Positions 25,927 to 32,453 of a stretch of 32,453 bases of DNA are shown piece after piece; position 1 is the first letter of the stretch; each line of letters opens with the position of its first letter. The DNA comes from Aureimonas ureilytica (GTDB taxonomy: Bacteria; Pseudomonadota; Alphaproteobacteria; Rhizobiales; Rhizobiaceae). The stretch spans positions 1 through 32,453 of the forward strand of contig NZ_LDQA01000004.1 of the NCBI RefSeq assembly GCF_001475935.1, read 5' to 3'. The notes beneath the pieces were generated by a model, which saw only the letters and a list, made by a program, of their open reading frames with translations, had not been told where the DNA came from and searched no databases. The position numbers and the translations under genes are program-made.

Positions 25927-25942
25927 ATGGCCGGGCGGCCAT
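25927..25942. promoter_or_regulatory. Hairpin in the divergent glycosyltransferase promoter region
   Basis: ATGGCC (25927-25932) pairs with GGCCAT (25937-25942) over GGGC. On the minus strand it lies between GGGG (25944-25947) and the GTG start of the membrane protein, where it could affect ribosome access. The 136-base region also holds both promoters, which I could not place. Confidence 0.3.
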
Positions 25943-26053
25943 TTCCCCTGTTTTCGCTCGGTCGAAACCTAGTCTTAACCCGCCCAAGAAAGAGTAAATC
26001 CAAACGGCTCGCCAAAGCCGGTTCGTCATGCCGGGAATGGTCGAGGGTTGGAT

Positions 26054-27049
26054 ATGGGAGAGATCGCTGGTCGCCGCGTGGCGGTCCTCATCCCGTGCTA
26101 CAACGAGGCGGCGACGATCGCGGGTGTCGTGCGCGGCTTTCGCGAGGCGCTGCCGGGTGCCTCGATCCATGTCTACGACAACAATTCCACCGATGGCACG
26201 GCGCTTCAGGCCATGCTCGCGGGCGCCCATGTCGAGCGCGAGCGGCGGCAGGGCAAGGGCCATGTGGTGCGCCGCATGTTCGCCGATATCGACGCGGACA
26301 TTTATGTCATGGCCGATGGCGACGGCACCTATGCGCCCGAAGAAGCCGAGCAGCTGATCCAGGCGCTGCTGTCAGAGCGCGCCGACATGGCGGTCGGCAC
26401 GCGGGGCGGCGTGCGCCAGGACGCCGGCCGAAAGGGACATGCGCTCGGCAACCGCATCTTCAACGCAATCTACGGCTTCCTGTTCGGCCCCGGCTTTACC
26501 GACATCTTTTCCGGCTACCGCGCCTTTTCGCGCCGCTTCGTCAAAAGCTTTCCGGCCGTGTCGGGCGGGTTCGAGATCGAGACGGAAATGTCCGTCCATG
26601 CCGCGCGTCTGAAACTGCCCATCGTCGAGCTGGAACTGCCCTATGGCCGACGTGTCGAGGGCTCCGTGTCCAAGCTCTCGACCTTCCGAGACGGCGCGCG
26701 CATCCTCTGGATGTTTGCCATGCTCGCCAAGGAAACGCGGCCCTTCGCCATGTTCGGCCTGTTCTCGGCCACCTCGCTGATTGCCAGCGTCGCCTTCATG
26801 CTGCCGGTTCTGTTCGAATATTTCGAGACGGGGCTCGTCAGCCGGCTGCCGACCTGGATCCTCTCCATGTCGCTTCTGATGATGGGCTTTCTCCTGTTCA
26901 CGGCGGGCCTCATCCTCGATTCGCTGGCCCGCGCGCGAACCGAGCAGTTGCATCTCCACTATGTCAGCCTTGCCGAGACCCGGGAGCCGCGCCGCACCGC
27001 CGAATTTCCCCGTGCCGTTCCCAAGCCCCGATCCGCCGACGCCGCATGA
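26054..27049 (+). CDS. Glycosyltransferase family 2, dolichol-phosphate-mannose-synthase-like
   Basis: GAGGG six bases before the ATG at 26054 is the better start; a TTG two codons upstream is possible. The 331-residue protein has the GT2 nucleotide-sugar fold: VLIPCYNEAATIAGVV, YDNNSTDGT, and the metal-binding D-x-D in MADGDGTYAPEE (Asp88, Asp90). Two membrane helices near the C-terminus (about 230-257 and 268-290) anchor it. Such enzymes load a sugar onto polyprenyl phosphate at the inner face of the membrane. Its stop overlaps the start of the GtrA gene (ATGA), a pairing typical of lipid-linked sugar synthesis and flipping. It is divergent from the GT-C-like gene that may use the product. 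Confidence 0.87.
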   Translation: MGEIAGRRVAVLIPCYNEAATIAGVVRGFREALPGASIHVYDNNSTDGTALQAMLAGAHVERERRQGKGHVVRRMFADIDADIYVMADGDGTYAPEEAEQLIQALLSERADMAVGTRGGVRQDAGRKGHALGNRIFNAIYGFLFGPGFTDIFSGYRAFSRRFVKSFPAVSGGFEIETEMSVHAARLKLPIVELELPYGRRVEGSVSKLSTFRDGARILWMFAMLAKETRPFAMFGLFSATSLIASVAFMLPVLFEYFETGLVSRLPTWILSMSLLMMGFLLFTAGLILDSLARARTEQLHLHYVSLAETREPRRTAEFPRAVPKPRSADAA

Positions 27050-27420
27050 AGACGCTGTTTCGCTTCGCGCTGGTCGGCGGACTTGGCTTTCTGGTGGATG
27101 CGGGCGTCCTGCAACTCTTGCTGAGCCTGACGCATCTCGGGCCGTTTTTCGCCCGCGCCGTCGCCATCGCGGCCGCGATGCTCGTGACATGGCAGTGCAA
27201 CCGGCTGTTTACCTTCGGCGCATCGGGGCGGGGGCTGGTGAGCGAGGGGGTGCGCTACGGCTCGGTCGGCATCGCCTCGGCCTGCGTGAACTACGCGGTC
27301 TATTCCGCCCTGATCCTCGCCATACCGTCGCTGCCCCCGGTGGCGGCGCTCGTGCTGGCTTCGGCCTCGGCGCTCTCGCTGAGTTTCCTGGGCTATTCGC
27401 GCGTGGTCTTCCGGTCCTGA
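27046..27420 (+). CDS. GtrA-family membrane protein
   Basis: The 124-residue protein has four predicted membrane helices and the family features: RFALVGGLGFLVDAGVLQLL at the start, WQCNRLFTFG in the middle loop, and a second VRYGSVGIASACVNYAVY repeat. GtrA proteins are thought to help move polyprenyl-linked sugars across the inner membrane. The ATG overlaps the GT2 stop codon and has no own ribosome binding site, so it depends on translational coupling. The gene is convergent with the ClC gene. Confidence 0.88.
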   Translation: MKTLFRFALVGGLGFLVDAGVLQLLLSLTHLGPFFARAVAIAAAMLVTWQCNRLFTFGASGRGLVSEGVRYGSVGIASACVNYAVYSALILAIPSLPPVAALVLASASALSLSFLGYSRVVFRS

Positions 27421-27480
27421 GCGCCATCAATGTCTATGACGTAATATGTCTTATGGAACCTCTTTGCGTGCGCGAGGCAG

Positions 27481-29277
27481 TCAGGGCGCGCCCATCGCCT
27501 CGCGGCGGCGCAGATCCAACTCTTCACTATAGCGGCGCAGCATGTGACTTTCGGTGAGAAGGCCGACGACGCGGCCTTTCCCGTCGCCGTCCACGACGGC
27601 CAGCGCTTCGCTTTCGGCCCGGTCGAACACGCCCATGGCCTCGCGCGCATTCATGGCCGGGCGCAGCATCGCGTCGGAAAAGCGCAGGAGCGACGAGATC
27701 GGCGCATCGAGATCGGTCAGCCCATCGGCATAGGCATCGGGCACGAGCACGATGCCGGCATAGGCGTCGGTCTCCGGGTCGACCGCGATCACGCGCTGGG
27801 TCGAGCCCAAGGGAAAGGACCGGCGGAAGGATTTCAGCGACGTGTCGGTCGGCACCGTGCGCAGGTCGCGCCGCATCATCCGCCCGACGGTCAGATTGCG
27901 AATCCAGCCGACATCATGCGCGCTGCGAATGCTTTCGCCGCGCAGGTGAAAGCGCCATGTCGCGAAGGAATAGCCGAAGGTCCGGCGCACGGTGAGCGAG
28001 GTCGCGACGGCCGCCGCCAGCACCAGTGCGGCGATCGGGAAATCGCCGGTCATTTCGAGCGCGAGAAAGGTCATGGTGAGCGGCCCGCCCACAATGGCGG
28101 TGGCGAGCGCCGTCATGCCTACCACGGCGAAGATGACGGGCTCCACCACGAGACCGGGAATGAGCGCGGCGAGATCGGCGAATATGCGCCCGAGCATCGC
28201 GCCCAGAAACAGCGAGGCGAAGAACAGGCCGCCGCGAAACCCGCTGCCGATCGAAATGGCCGAGGCCAGCGCCTTCAGGATCAGAAGCGTGACCAGCGAG
28301 GTCAGTGCCATGGCGGCGTCGATGCGGATTTCGAGCGCGCCGTGGCCGGACGAGAGGACCTGCGGTGTCAGCAGCGCGAGCCCGCCGAGCAAAAGGCCGC
28401 CCACAGCCGGGCGCAGCGGCAAAGGCAGGCGCGAGCGACGAAAGCTGCGCTCCACCAGCGTCACGCCCTTCATGATCAGGATTCCGAGGCCTGCGGCGAG
28501 CGCGGCGAGGGCCAGGGCGGCCGGATAGGCCCAGCCGGGCAGCGTGTCCGGCGGGGTCATCTCGATGAGGTGGCTGCCATGCGACATAAGGCGCGAGACG
28601 AACATGCCCGACAGTGCGGCGGCGACCACGGGGGCCAGTGCCGTGACGCTATAGGTGCCGATGATGAGTTCGAACGCGTAGAACGCGCCGGTCAGCGGCG
28701 CGTCGAAGGCGGCCGCGATGGCCGCTGCCGCGCCGCAGCCGACCAGCGTGCGCATGTCGCCCCGGCGCATCTCGAAGGCGACACCGAAACGCGAGGCGAG
28801 CCCGGCCGAGATCTGCGTGTAGGCGGCCTCCAGCCCGACCGACGCGCCAAAACCGTTGGACACGAGGTTCTGCGCGACGACCACGATCCCGTCGCGAAAC
28901 GACATGCGTCCGCCATGCAGGGCATTCGCCTCGATCGGATCGATCAGAGGCCGCGTCTTCTGCCGCGCCGACCAGGCGAGCATCAGGCCCAGAAGCAGCC
29001 CGCCCGCTGCCGGCAGCAGAGCCATCCAGGGGGCGGTCAAAGCGTGCGACCCGCTCAGCCTTTGGCCTGGCGCCAGCGCGAACAAATGCGTGTGAAGGGC
29101 CTGCGCGGCGCTGGCGATGGCCATGACGAAGAGCCCGCCCAGCGCGCCGACAAGGGCGGCGAGAATCGCCAGCGCAATTTCCTCGCGGCGCACCAGCGCG
29201 CGGAATCGGCCCGGCGCGCGGGCCTGCGCCTCGGATGCGGAGACATCCGCCCCCGCATTAGGCACTTTCATGTCCAT
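27481..29277 (-). CDS. ClC-family chloride channel/antiporter with CBS domains
   Basis: The ATG at 29277 follows GAGG with a five-base spacer; a longer in-frame start exists but is unsupported. The 598-residue inner-membrane protein has the ClC core (about 30-450) with about 10-12 helices. The filter region aligned to GREGP reads GASVGLEAAYTQ, so the gating Glu (Glu150) is kept but Arg and Gly-Pro are replaced. The second filter region reads GSGFRGGLFFASLFLGA. A cytoplasmic CBS pair (about 470-590: VGRMMRRDLRTVPTDTSL, then AREAMGVFDRAESEALAVVD) ends the protein and may bind nucleotides. ClC proteins carry Cl- with or without H+ exchange. The physiological role here is not indicated by the neighbours. 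Confidence 0.88.
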   Translation of the reverse strand: MDMKVPNAGADVSASEAQARAPGRFRALVRREEIALAILAALVGALGGLFVMAIASAAQALHTHLFALAPGQRLSGSHALTAPWMALLPAAGGLLLGLMLAWSARQKTRPLIDPIEANALHGGRMSFRDGIVVVAQNLVSNGFGASVGLEAAYTQISAGLASRFGVAFEMRRGDMRTLVGCGAAAAIAAAFDAPLTGAFYAFELIIGTYSVTALAPVVAAALSGMFVSRLMSHGSHLIEMTPPDTLPGWAYPAALALAALAAGLGILIMKGVTLVERSFRRSRLPLPLRPAVGGLLLGGLALLTPQVLSSGHGALEIRIDAAMALTSLVTLLILKALASAISIGSGFRGGLFFASLFLGAMLGRIFADLAALIPGLVVEPVIFAVVGMTALATAIVGGPLTMTFLALEMTGDFPIAALVLAAAVATSLTVRRTFGYSFATWRFHLRGESIRSAHDVGWIRNLTVGRMMRRDLRTVPTDTSLKSFRRSFPLGSTQRVIAVDPETDAYAGIVLVPDAYADGLTDLDAPISSLLRFSDAMLRPAMNAREAMGVFDRAESEALAVVDGDGKGRVVGLLTESHMLRRYSEELDLRRREAMGAP

Positions 29278-29611
29278 TCGCGCCTCACTGCTTGGGGCCT
29301 GATCCCATGGCGGGCTGTCGCCTGCCTGCGCACATGGCCAAGTTGGGGGCATCGATCAAGTCGTCGTCGGCTGGCGGACGACGTCGAGCGCATTGCGCGA
29401 GAGGGGATCAGGAACACCTCGTGGGCGTTTGCGGCAGGCCGTATACCCGAGTTGCGCGCCGATTGGGCCATTCGCGGCCGATCATTTGAGGGGCGTCCCT
29501 CATGGAGGCTGAATTTCATGGGATAGCATGATCGCCGGCCTCGACGGCGCGCCTCGCCTCGCCTATCGTCCGCCGGCCGCGCGAGCGGGCCGGAAGGACC
29601 AGGGAATTTCG
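29278..29611. other. Divergent intergenic region, 334 bases
   Basis: The region separates the ClC gene (minus) from the second LOV kinase (plus). It contains a perfect hairpin at 29487-29502 (TGAGGG, loop GCGT, CCCTCA), about 110 bases before the kinase start. No reading frame in it is recognisable, and no clear sigma-70 or ECF-type boxes could be assigned. Confidence 0.45.
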
Positions 29612-30655
29612 ATGGTGAACGAGACTACCCAGTCCAAGATCGAGCGCGAACTGGAGATTCCCTCCGGCAATAGTGAGGACCCTTTCGCCTCCGCCGTGCG
29701 CGCTACGCGCATGCCCATGGTGATCACCGACCCGCGCCAGCCGGACAATCCGATCATCTTCTGCAACGATGCTTTCATCAAGCTCACGGGTTACGAGCGC
29801 CACGAGATCATCGGCCATAATTGTCGCTTCCTGCAAGGCCCGGCGACCCGGCAGGCCGACACGCTGAAGGTGCGCGAGGCGATCGCACGGCGCGAAGGGA
29901 TCGAGATCGATCTCCTGAACTACCGCAAGGACGGCACGACCTTCTGGAACGCGCTGCTCGTTTCGCCGGTCTTTTCGGGTGGCGAACTCGTTTATTTCTT
30001 TGCCTCGCAGCTCGATGTGACCGAGCGCAAGCGGGCCGAAGAGCATAGTTTCCTTCTCAATCGCGAACTCAGCCACCGCGTCAAGAACACGCTGGCGACG
30101 GTGCAGACCGTCGTTCTCCAGACCCTGCGGGACGGCTCCGTGCCCGAACGCGTGGCCGGCGCCGTCGCGGGACGGCTTCGCGCCATCGCCCGCAGCCATG
30201 ATGTGCTGACCGCCGAAGCCTGGGCCAGCGCTCTTCTCCTGGACGTGATTCAGGGCGCGCTCGATCCGATCCATTCGCGCGTCGGCGACCGCCTGCATGT
30301 GTCCGGACCCGACGTGCGGCTGAAACCGCGCATCGCCACCATGCTCTCGCTCGCCATGCATGAGCTGGGCGACAACGCGCTGCGCTATGGCGCGCTGTCG
30401 AACGGTTCGGGCCGGGTGGATGTCCACTGGCGCGTCGGCGACGGACGGTTCTCCCTGCAATGGAAGGAGTCGGGCGGGCCCGCCGTCTCGCCTCCGGCGG
30501 AACCGGGCTATGGTATACGCATCGTGGAGCGGGTTCTGGCGGCCGAGTTCGGCGGCACGTCCCGCATCGAATTCGCACCCGATGGGATCGTCTTTCAGCT
30601 GGATGCCCCGTCGGCGGGGCTGGAGGTCGAGCGCACGGCCTGGACCGCGCCCTGA
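29612..30655 (+). CDS. LOV-domain HWE-family histidine kinase (short form)
   Basis: AGGGA six bases before the ATG at 29612 fixes the start. The 347-residue soluble kinase has one LOV domain (about 24-137) with GHNCRFLQGP (adduct Cys71), NYRKDGTTFWN and the flavin Gln in FASQLDVT. The HWE core follows directly: phospho-His155 in RELSHRVKNTLATVQT, the N-box HELGDNALRYGALS, and QWKESGGPAV. The first 25 residues of the LOV core (ATRMPMVITDP onward) are nearly the same as in the kinase at 11638, but this one lacks the coiled coil and second PAS domain. In LOV kinases of this type blue light changes autophosphorylation. A response regulator is convergent and adjacent at 30665, but is better matched to the GAF kinase it overlaps. 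Confidence 0.9.
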   Translation: MVNETTQSKIERELEIPSGNSEDPFASAVRATRMPMVITDPRQPDNPIIFCNDAFIKLTGYERHEIIGHNCRFLQGPATRQADTLKVREAIARREGIEIDLLNYRKDGTTFWNALLVSPVFSGGELVYFFASQLDVTERKRAEEHSFLLNRELSHRVKNTLATVQTVVLQTLRDGSVPERVAGAVAGRLRAIARSHDVLTAEAWASALLLDVIQGALDPIHSRVGDRLHVSGPDVRLKPRIATMLSLAMHELGDNALRYGALSNGSGRVDVHWRVGDGRFSLQWKESGGPAVSPPAEPGYGIRIVERVLAAEFGGTSRIEFAPDGIVFQLDAPSAGLEVERTAWTAP

Positions 30656-30664
30656 CCTATCGCG

Positions 30665-31375
30665 CTATCGGCGCTTCAACCAATCCTGAAGGGTTGCCTC
30701 GGCCTGCTCGAGGCTTTCGCGGTTCAGGGCCTTGCGCAGAAGTGCCAGCGCGACGGCGCGCATGCGAAGGTTGAAAACCTCGGTGCCGCCCTGCGCGTCA
30801 TAGACGCCGAGCTTGTCATAGATTTGCTGAAGGCGGTTCTGCACGCTGCGCAGCGACAAGCCGCGCCGCTCGGCGATGAGCCGGTCCGTCAGCCCGAGGG
30901 CGAGATCGGTCAGGATTTCGTATTCGACATCGGTGAAGCTTTCCGAGCGATCCACCGAGCGCTGCTGCACCGACCGGATTTCCCGGTCGATGATGCATTG
31001 GCCCTCCAGGAAAACGCCGCGAAGGGCGAGCGCCAGCCGTTCCTCGGAGGCCGATTTCAGGATATAGCCATAGGCCGCCCCGCCCGGCACGATGCGCGAG
31101 ACGCCCCGCACATAGGCCTCATCAGCATAGTTGGACCAGAAGACGATGCTGGTGTTCGGCCGGCGCGCCCAGAGCGCGCGGGCGAGATCGACCCCCGTGC
31201 GCTGCGGCATCTGGAGATCCACCACGGCATGAAGCGTGCCGTGCTCCTGCGCCAGCTTTTCGCCGACGACCCCGTTTTCCGCTTCCACCAAGTCGCAACC
31301 GGGCATGGTACGGGCCAGGACCTCGCTGAGGAACGCGCGGTGGACGGCATCGTCCTCGACGATCAGGATGTTCAT
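30665..31375 (-). CDS. NarL/FixJ-type response regulator
   Basis: The 236-residue regulator has a receiver domain (about 1-118) with acidic pocket EDD at 7-9 and phosphoacceptor Asp53 in VVDLQMPQRTG. A LuxR-type helix-turn-helix follows (about 146-192: DVEYEILTDLALGLTDRLIA, then SLRSVQNRLQQIYDKLGV). The extension of about 40 residues at the C-terminus is longer than usual. The start overlaps the stop of the kinase gene (ATGA), which makes that kinase the likely partner. Its target genes are unknown. The gene is convergent with the second LOV kinase, with only nine bases between stops. Confidence 0.88.
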   Translation of the reverse strand: MNILIVEDDAVHRAFLSEVLARTMPGCDLVEAENGVVGEKLAQEHGTLHAVVDLQMPQRTGVDLARALWARRPNTSIVFWSNYADEAYVRGVSRIVPGGAAYGYILKSASEERLALALRGVFLEGQCIIDREIRSVQQRSVDRSESFTDVEYEILTDLALGLTDRLIAERRGLSLRSVQNRLQQIYDKLGVYDAQGGTEVFNLRMRAVALALLRKALNRESLEQAEATLQDWLKRR

Positions 31376-32453
31376 GCCGCGCTCCCCTGCCCCTCTGTCA
31401 GCGGCAGTTGCAGGGACACGAGCGTGCCGCGCCGATCGGCCCGCCGCCCAATCTGGAAGCCCGCGCCGACGAGCCGCGCGCGCGTCTGCATATTGCGCAG
31501 GCCGCCCACCCGCTTGCGCTGGGCGAGCGAGGCGAAGCCGATCCCGTCGTCGCGGATGTCGATGCTCAAGGCGTCGCCCTCGCGCCGAAGCTCGACCTCG
31601 ATCAAGGAGGGTTCGGCATGGTGCGCCGCATTGTTGACGGCCTCCTGCACGATGCGGAACAGCGCGACGCGCAAGGGCTCCGACAGCTGGTCGACGGCCC
31701 CCGCGCTGCGGTCGTGGAAGGCCCAGCCGATGCCCGAGCCCGAGCCGTCGAGCGCGCGTCCGAGGAAATCCTCGATCCCTTCCGCGAGGCCGAAGAGCTG
31801 AAGAATGTTGGGCCGCGCATCGTCGATGATCTCGCGAAGGCCGCCGATCGTGCGGGCGAGCTCCGCTTCCACCGCTTCCAAGACGTCCGGCCCTGCCCCG
31901 CCCGCTTCGCGCAGCCGCGCGATGCGGCGGTGAAGCCGCGTGAGATCGGCCAGCGTCAGGTCGTGCAGGTCCATGCCGATGCGCTGGCGCTCCCGCTCCA
32001 GCTCTTCGGTGAGACGCAGCGCGCCCTCGCGCAAGGCGTCTTCGCGCGCGCGCCCCTCGGCCTCCTCGATGGCGAGGCGGCTCGCCTCTTCGGCCGAGCG
32101 CAGCGCGTAGAAATAGGGCGCGAGCACGTCGGCCACATGGCGCGCAAAGGGAATGTCGCCCTCGTCGTAGAAGTCCCGCGCGCGCTTGGAGCAGGACAGC
32201 GCGCCGATGATCTCGCCGCGCACGAGAAGCGGCACATGCAGCCGGCTTTGCAGATTCTCGTTGAAGATCGGGTGGGCGAAGGCCCCGGCGAAATGAAAGC
32301 GCGGATCGGCCAGCGCGTCGCCCGAGATGAGATAGGGCTCCTTCCCGAGCAGCACCGTACGGATCGGACTGCCCTCGACCGGCAGCGGATGGGCGCTGAG
32401 GCTCCAGTCCGTATGCGCGCCGGCCTCATAGGCGATGTGGAGGTCCTGCCGCA
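31372..32453 (-). CDS. GAF-domain sensor histidine kinase, HisKA_3 (NarX/DesK) type, cut by the window edge
   Basis: The frame stays open to the edge, giving 360 residues without the N-terminus. A GAF domain covers about the first 160 residues seen (EPYLISGDALADPRFHFAG, then SRLHVPLLVRGEIIGALSC). A coiled coil leads to a HisKA_3 dimerisation helix with the phospho-His in RQRIGMDLHDLTLADLTRL. The HATPase domain follows (RIVQEAVNNAAHHAEPS, DIRDDGIGFA, VGGLRNMQTRARLVGAGF). No membrane segment is present in the visible part. It should phosphorylate the regulator encoded next, whose start overlaps its stop. GAF ligands can be heme, nucleotides or small molecules; none can be named here. Confidence 0.87.
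   Translation of the reverse strand, partial: RQDLHIAYEAGAHTDWSLSAHPLPVEGSPIRTVLLGKEPYLISGDALADPRFHFAGAFAHPIFNENLQSRLHVPLLVRGEIIGALSCSKRARDFYDEGDIPFARHVADVLAPYFYALRSAEEASRLAIEEAEGRAREDALREGALRLTEELERERQRIGMDLHDLTLADLTRLHRRIARLREAGGAGPDVLEAVEAELARTIGGLREIIDDARPNILQLFGLAEGIEDFLGRALDGSGSGIGWAFHDRSAGAVDQLSEPLRVALFRIVQEAVNNAAHHAEPSLIEVELRREGDALSIDIRDDGIGFASLAQRKRVGGLRNMQTRARLVGAGFQIGRRADRRGTLVSLQLPLTEGQGSAA

Noticed and set aside
27437-27449. Imperfect AT-rich palindrome between the convergent GtrA and ClC genes
   Set aside because: It is short with mismatches, and there is no promoter or gene start nearby; as a terminator it is too weak to list.
24289-29526. Very long plus-strand open frames opposite the GT-C-like and ClC genes
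   Set aside because: Their translations are Arg/Gly/His-rich with no family pattern, and they lie antisense to clear genes. They result from the high GC content.
1-32453. CRISPR arrays, tRNA or rRNA genes, insertion sequences
   Set aside because: No regularly spaced repeats, cloverleaf-like GTTCGA patterns, rRNA sequence or transposase frames with terminal repeats were found on reading both strands.

Overview
The window is GC-rich, tightly packed and gene-dense. It reads as a chromosomal segment of an alphaproteobacterium, most likely of the order Hyphomicrobiales. The evidence is a FixLJ-type two-component pair with a heme-PAS kinase, two LOV-domain HWE-type histidine kinases, a FixJ/NarL-rich signalling set, an ABC sugar operon with a ThuA-like protein, and codon use strongly biased to G/C in third position. 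An Aurantimonas/Aureimonas-like or rhizobial host would fit, but the genus cannot be fixed by reading alone. I see no insertion sequence, tRNA, rRNA or CRISPR array.

Layout. 1-168 is the start of a secreted protein cut by the window edge (minus strand). 451-3049 is a fixLJ-like oxygen-sensing pair (minus). 3273-3995 is a zinc-sensor-type ArsR repressor with its palindromic operator, followed by a histidine-rich, internally duplicated metal-binding protein. 4067-8010 holds a YcaQ/AlkX-type DNA glycosylase, a MarR regulator and a chemoreceptor (all minus). 8300-9804 holds a PAS-GGDEF diguanylate cyclase convergent with a tyrosine-phosphatase-like protein. 10157-11459 is a decaying two-gene unit: an isochorismatase-like hydrolase with an internal deletion and a GlxA-type AraC regulator broken by a frameshift and a nonsense codon. 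11638-13098 is the first LOV kinase.

The centre, 13147-22975, is a divergent sugar-use locus. A six-gene minus-strand operon runs: binding protein, two permeases, ATPase, TIM-barrel isomerase, Gfo/Idh/MocA oxidoreductase. A three-gene plus-strand operon runs: ROK regulator, second oxidoreductase, ThuA-like protein. The inferred logic is uptake of a glycoside or disaccharide followed by cytoplasmic oxidation to a keto-sugar and isomerisation or cleavage, under control of the ROK repressor acting at the shared 208-bp promoter region.

The right end holds a metallo-beta-lactamase-fold hydrolase (23116-24108), a cell-envelope glycosylation group (GT-C-like membrane protein, then divergent GT2 and GtrA genes, 24121-27420), a ClC chloride transporter with a CBS tail (27481-29277), a second and shorter LOV-HWE kinase (29612-30655), and a NarL-type regulator with a GAF-HisKA_3 kinase that leaves the window (30665-32453).

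The points most worth a second look are the zinc-type ArsR/His-rich pair with a possible leaderless transcript, the coordinated decay of the isochorismatase/GlxA pair, the two LOV kinases of different architecture, and the double-oxidoreductase/isomerase/ThuA sugar system.
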